Assembly: GCA_026706505.1 (NCBI GenBank)
Contig: JAPOYQ010000882.1
Coordinates: forward strand, 1 to 9,761
Reading direction: 5' to 3'
Source: Gemmatimonadota bacterium
Lineage (GTDB): Bacteria > Latescibacterota > UBA2968 > UBA8231
Length of the DNA stretch: 9,761 nt
The translations under genes and the position numbers were made by a program. Below, one piece after another: positions 7,340 to 9,761 of the stretch. The number at the start of each line of letters is the position of its first letter. Positions within the stretch are counted from its first letter, which is position 1. The notes beneath the pieces were generated by a model, which did not search any database, was not told the origin of the DNA, and was given only the letters and a program-made list of their open reading frames with translations.

Positions 7340-7369
7340 GTAGGGGGCGGTTTGCAAACCGCCCCCTAC
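7340..7369. repeat. Perfect 30 bp palindrome between convergent genes
   Basis: Each arm reads GTAGGGGGCGGTTTG, completed by a central GC, with full 15 bp symmetry about 7354/7355. Just upstream, CGCG-GAAT-CGCG (7329-7340) forms another small hairpin. The palindrome lies 19 bp after the permease stop and includes the TAG stop (complement of 7366-7368) of the PQQ-like gene. No T-tract follows on either strand, so it is not a classic intrinsic terminator, although it could still stop or protect both transcripts. I recall near-identical GTAGGGGCGG-type palindromes dispersed in environmental bacterial genomes, so it is probably a repeat family member. Confidence 0.85.
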
Positions 7370-8646
7370 TGGCCAATGCAGTACAGGTGCGACTCCGTCC
7401 GCAGGAAAATCCGCCCCCCGGCGACGGCCAGCGACGATAGCGTATAGGCCCCGTCGAGTTCGTTAGTCGCCAGCATCTTGTACTCTGGTCCGGCCTGAAG
7501 CACAGTCGTCACCGCGTTTTCATTGACCACGTAAAGCTTTCCGTCGGCTAGGACCGGCGAGGAGCTGACCGTCCCTTGGGCTGTGCGCTCCGGTCCCCAC
7601 ACTACCGCGCCCGTCTTGGCATCGAGACAGGTAGCCCGCCCGCGATCATCGACCATATAAAAATAGCGACCATCAGTAACAGCCGAAGGCACGTCTGGTC
7701 CGCCCGCCCCCGTCCACTTCCACGCCAAGTGACTCTCGCTAATATCCCCTGTGCCACCGGCGCGCAGCGCTAGCACTGGATTGCGGCGACTGGTCGCGTA
7801 CACCATCCCAGCAACCGCAACCGGCGACCCGACCACCCGGTAATTTCGCTCCTTGTCCGGATTCAAGCCTCCTGCCCTCCACACCTCCTCGCCGGTAGCC
7901 GGGTCGTGGCCGGTGACATAGTCCCCGCCGGAGACGACGATTTGCGTTTGGCCGTCGTGTTCGAGCACCACGGGCGTGGTATAGGCGTCCGGGGACTCGC
8001 GCACCGCGTCGGTCGGCCGCTCCTGCCACCACTCGACTTTACCAGTGGCCGCGTCAAAGGCAATCAGGTAGGAAGCATCGTCCGTGTTCATCCCGTGTAG
8101 GACTTCGACGAAGAGCTTACCGTCGTAGAGCAAGGGCGAGGAGGCGTAGCCCCACATCAGGCCGAAGTCGCCGTGCTTGGCCTGCAAGTCGTAGTGCCAC
8201 AGCTCTTCACCCTCCATGTCAAAGGCCCGGATCATCCCCGTACCCGTAACGGCTAGCACGCGCTCGCCGTCCGTGACTGGCGAAGGCGAGGTGTTGTTGT
8301 GCTTGCGCCAATAGGCATTGCCCTCGGCGAGCGTGCGCTGCCACAACACGCTGCCGTCGACTGTTGACAAGCAGCCCAAAAGCAGCTTTTCGCCGCCCTG
8401 GATCTCCTCGCCCGTATTGGGCGACGTCAAAAAGATCCGTTCCCCCCACACTACCGGCGTACTCCCACTCCAAGAGGGCAGCTTTCTGCTCCAGACCACA
8501 TTCTCGCTCTTGCTCCAAGTCGTCGGCAGGTTCACGGCCTCGCTGACGCCGTTGTGGTTGGGACCGCGCCACTGAGGCCAGTACTCTTCGGCACCAGCGC
8601 ACAAAGCAGCCAAAAGCAGTAATGAGACGATTGCGTAATTTTTCAT
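7366..8646 (-). CDS. Secreted PQQ-like beta-propeller protein
   Basis: This 426 aa protein starts with a signal peptide (MKNYAIVSLLLLAALCAGA, probable cleavage before EEYWPQW). The start is set by a strong GAGAGGAG four bases upstream of the ATG at 8644-8646. The mature part begins WPQWRGPNHNGVSEAVNLPTTW and consists of repeated blades such as GSTPVVWGERIFLTS, LLYDGKLFVEVL, SYLIAFDAATGKVEW and ATCLDAKTGAVVW, the PQQ-like repeat pattern of BamB-related propellers. The cytochrome c and alcohol dehydrogenase domains of true quinoproteins are absent, so enzyme activity is doubtful; binding or scaffold roles are more likely. It lies 58 bp downstream of the dehydrogenase on the same strand and may be co-transcribed with it. 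The WPQWRGPN opening is common in Planctomycetota-like genomes. Confidence 0.92.
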   Translation of the reverse strand: MKNYAIVSLLLLAALCAGAEEYWPQWRGPNHNGVSEAVNLPTTWSKSENVVWSRKLPSWSGSTPVVWGERIFLTSPNTGEEIQGGEKLLLGCLSTVDGSVLWQRTLAEGNAYWRKHNNTSPSPVTDGERVLAVTGTGMIRAFDMEGEELWHYDLQAKHGDFGLMWGYASSPLLYDGKLFVEVLHGMNTDDASYLIAFDAATGKVEWWQERPTDAVRESPDAYTTPVVLEHDGQTQIVVSGGDYVTGHDPATGEEVWRAGGLNPDKERNYRVVGSPVAVAGMVYATSRRNPVLALRAGGTGDISESHLAWKWTGAGGPDVPSAVTDGRYFYMVDDRGRATCLDAKTGAVVWGPERTAQGTVSSSPVLADGKLYVVNENAVTTVLQAGPEYKMLATNELDGAYTLSSLAVAGGRIFLRTESHLYCIGQ

Positions 8647-8704
8647 GATTGGCTCCTCTCTATTATCAGTAAAATTTAAGGCCGATGGCCCCGGTTTGTT
8701 CAAC

Positions 8705-9682
8705 TCACCCCTCCCAGTCGAGCAACACTCCAAGCGCCCCGTCCATATTATTGTAAAGCAAGTCAAAGGCTTTTGCCGCCTCAAAAAAAGGAAAGCGGTG
8801 CGTGGTCATTCGCTCTGTCTGAATGACTCCTGCCTGCAATAGCTCCATCGCCCGGCGTGCGGTTCCCGAACCTATGCCCTGTCCATAATAGCCGCCCAGG
8901 ATCTTGCGTCGCTGAATCTTGCCCGACATCAGCGGCAAAGGCGCGTCCTCGTAAAGCCCAATCAGGTGCAATAGCCCGCCAACGGCCAGCATATCCAACC
9001 CCTGGTCGAATGCTTTAACCCCCGCCGGACCGCCTACCGCATAGACGACGATATCGGCACCAGCTCCCGCTGTTAACCTACACACCGCGTCAATAGGATC
9101 CTCTTCGGCGGCGTTGACTACCGCGTCGGCCCCCAACTCCTCGGCCAGTGTGCAGCGACTCTCCAGCGCATCAACGGCGATAATCCGACCCTTGCCATTG
9201 TGCTTGGCCACCTGCAACATCAGGCTCCCAACCAGTCCTTGGCCCAAAATCACTACCGTGTGGTTGGGGCCGATCTCCTCGATATCCACCCAAGTCACCG
9301 CGCCCGAGACCAGCGGCCAGTAAGGTGCCGCGTCGAATTCCACGCCAGGCAACATCGCCACCACCTGCGGCTGGTCCTGCGGCGCAGACAACACCGCTGG
9401 GCGCACCACGTATTCAGCGTGCGGTGCCAGCGCTACTACCCGGTCCCCTATAGCGTAGCAGTTGACACCCTCTCCCAAAGCGTCAACCACTCCCGCCAGC
9501 GAATAGCCCATAATCTCGGGACTGACCGCATGCTCGCGCGTATAGCGTGCGCCGATCTCCGATCCTCGGCTGATCAGGCTACACACCGCCTTGACCCGCA
9601 CTTCCCCCGGCCCCGGCTCGGGCACCGGCACTTCCTCGATTTCGATATTAAACTGTCCTGTTGGTTTGATAACGCGTTTCAT
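8705..9682 (-). CDS. Medium-chain dehydrogenase/reductase, BchC-like subgroup
   Basis: This 325 aa NAD(P)-dependent oxidoreductase has an N-terminal GroES-like domain (KPTGQFNIEIEEVPVPEPGPGEVRVKA, then GYSLAGVVDALGEGV and GDRVVALAPHAEYVV). A Rossmann domain follows with GQGLVG (147-152) and an acidic Asp171 in RIIAVD, which favours NAD over NADP. ISRGSE and GYSLAGVV place it near 2-desacetyl-2-hydroxyethyl bacteriochlorophyllide dehydrogenase (BchC)-like MDR proteins. The zinc motif GHE is replaced by GYS and the four-Cys structural zinc loop is absent, so it is probably zinc-free. The start at 9682 has GGGAGA seven bases upstream. A longer start at 9715 would overlap the preceding partial gene, and 9688 is a close alternative. 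Bacteriochlorophyll genes are not seen here; sugar or polyol substrates are as likely. Confidence 0.9.
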   Translation of the reverse strand: MKRVIKPTGQFNIEIEEVPVPEPGPGEVRVKAVCSLISRGSEIGARYTREHAVSPEIMGYSLAGVVDALGEGVNCYAIGDRVVALAPHAEYVVRPAVLSAPQDQPQVVAMLPGVEFDAAPYWPLVSGAVTWVDIEEIGPNHTVVILGQGLVGSLMLQVAKHNGKGRIIAVDALESRCTLAEELGADAVVNAAEEDPIDAVCRLTAGAGADIVVYAVGGPAGVKAFDQGLDMLAVGGLLHLIGLYEDAPLPLMSGKIQRRKILGGYYGQGIGSGTARRAMELLQAGVIQTERMTTHRFPFFEAAKAFDLLYNNMDGALGVLLDWEG

Positions 9683-9701
9683 CTCCATGTCTCCCATTTT
9701 C

Positions 9702-9761
9702 CTAGGAACTGGCATATATGAGATAGACTGCCGCCAACCCCACGCTGAGCAAGCAGATAGC
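9702..9761 (-). CDS. C-terminal 19 residues of a probable membrane protein (cut by window edge)
   Basis: Read on the minus strand from the window edge, an open frame gives AICLLSVGLAAVYLIYASS followed by TAG (complement of 9702-9704). The stretch is uniformly hydrophobic and ends with a short polar tail, as in a protein whose last transmembrane helix is at its C-terminus. The stop is 19 bp before the preferred dehydrogenase start, with that gene's ribosome binding site in between, which fits an operon. Too little is visible to name a family, and a chance open frame of 19 codons cannot be excluded. Confidence 0.5.
   Translation of the reverse strand, partial: AICLLSVGLAAVYLIYASS

Noticed and set aside
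6657..7343. 228-codon open frame overlapping the permease C-terminus
   Set aside because: It is Arg/Pro-rich with no motif and lies over the conserved last FtsX domain, so it is a shadow frame.
8671..8690. Possible intrinsic terminator between the dehydrogenase and the PQQ-like gene (GGCC-ATC-GGCC then TTAAATTTT, minus strand)
   Set aside because: The stem is only 4 bp and the T-run is interrupted, so it is too weak to call. Co-transcription of the two genes remains likely.
8647..8784. 46-residue N-terminal extension of the PQQ-like protein
   Set aside because: It would overlap the end of the dehydrogenase gene and bury the signal peptide. The ATG at 8646 has a strong GAGAGGAG.

Overview
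The window is GC-rich, densely coded bacterial DNA with heavy use of C and G at third codon positions. It looks like an uncultured, environmental-type genome. The secreted PQQ-like propeller protein opens its mature part with WPQWRGPN, a signature I associate with Planctomycetota, Verrucomicrobiota, Latescibacterota and Poribacteria-like lineages. The two palindromic repeats also resemble dispersed elements I recall from such genomes. The phylum assignment is tentative. There is no phage, plasmid, CRISPR, tRNA or rRNA signal.

Layout. (1) Bases 1-325, + strand: the C-terminal end of a DUF4143-type AAA ATPase. (2) Bases 351-1244, - strand: a LysR-family regulator, divergent from (3) 1364-2383, + strand, a short (339 aa) and divergent adenylosuccinate synthetase-family enzyme. 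They share an AT-rich 119 bp control region with a convincing extended -10 promoter. (4) Bases 2450-7320, + strand: a tightly coupled four-gene run made of a single-unit EamA/DMT-like membrane protein, a 4HBT hot-dog thioesterase, a LolD/YbbA-type ABC ATPase and a 1091 aa double-FtsX permease of YbbP-like layout. A perfect 29 bp direct repeat forms the 3' end of the thioesterase gene and abuts the ATPase start codon. (5) Bases 7340-7369: a perfect 30 bp palindrome between convergent gene ends; it supplies the stop codon of the next gene. (6) Bases 7366-9761, - strand: a secreted PQQ-like beta-propeller protein, preceded by a medium-chain dehydrogenase related to BchC, preceded by the last 19 codons of what is probably a membrane protein cut by the window edge.

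How the genes may work together. The LysR protein probably controls the synthetase-like gene. The thioesterase, ATPase and permease are joined by stop/start overlaps or a 1-nt gap, so they are probably made as a unit. A thioesterase beside a YbbA/YbbP-type exporter recalls the E. coli tesA-ybbA-ybbP neighbourhood, but with an unrelated thioesterase fold. The two most interesting items are this thioesterase-exporter unit and the synthetase paralog. The paralog keeps the catalytic Asp, His and the aspartate-binding loop, yet differs at positions that read the nucleotide donor.
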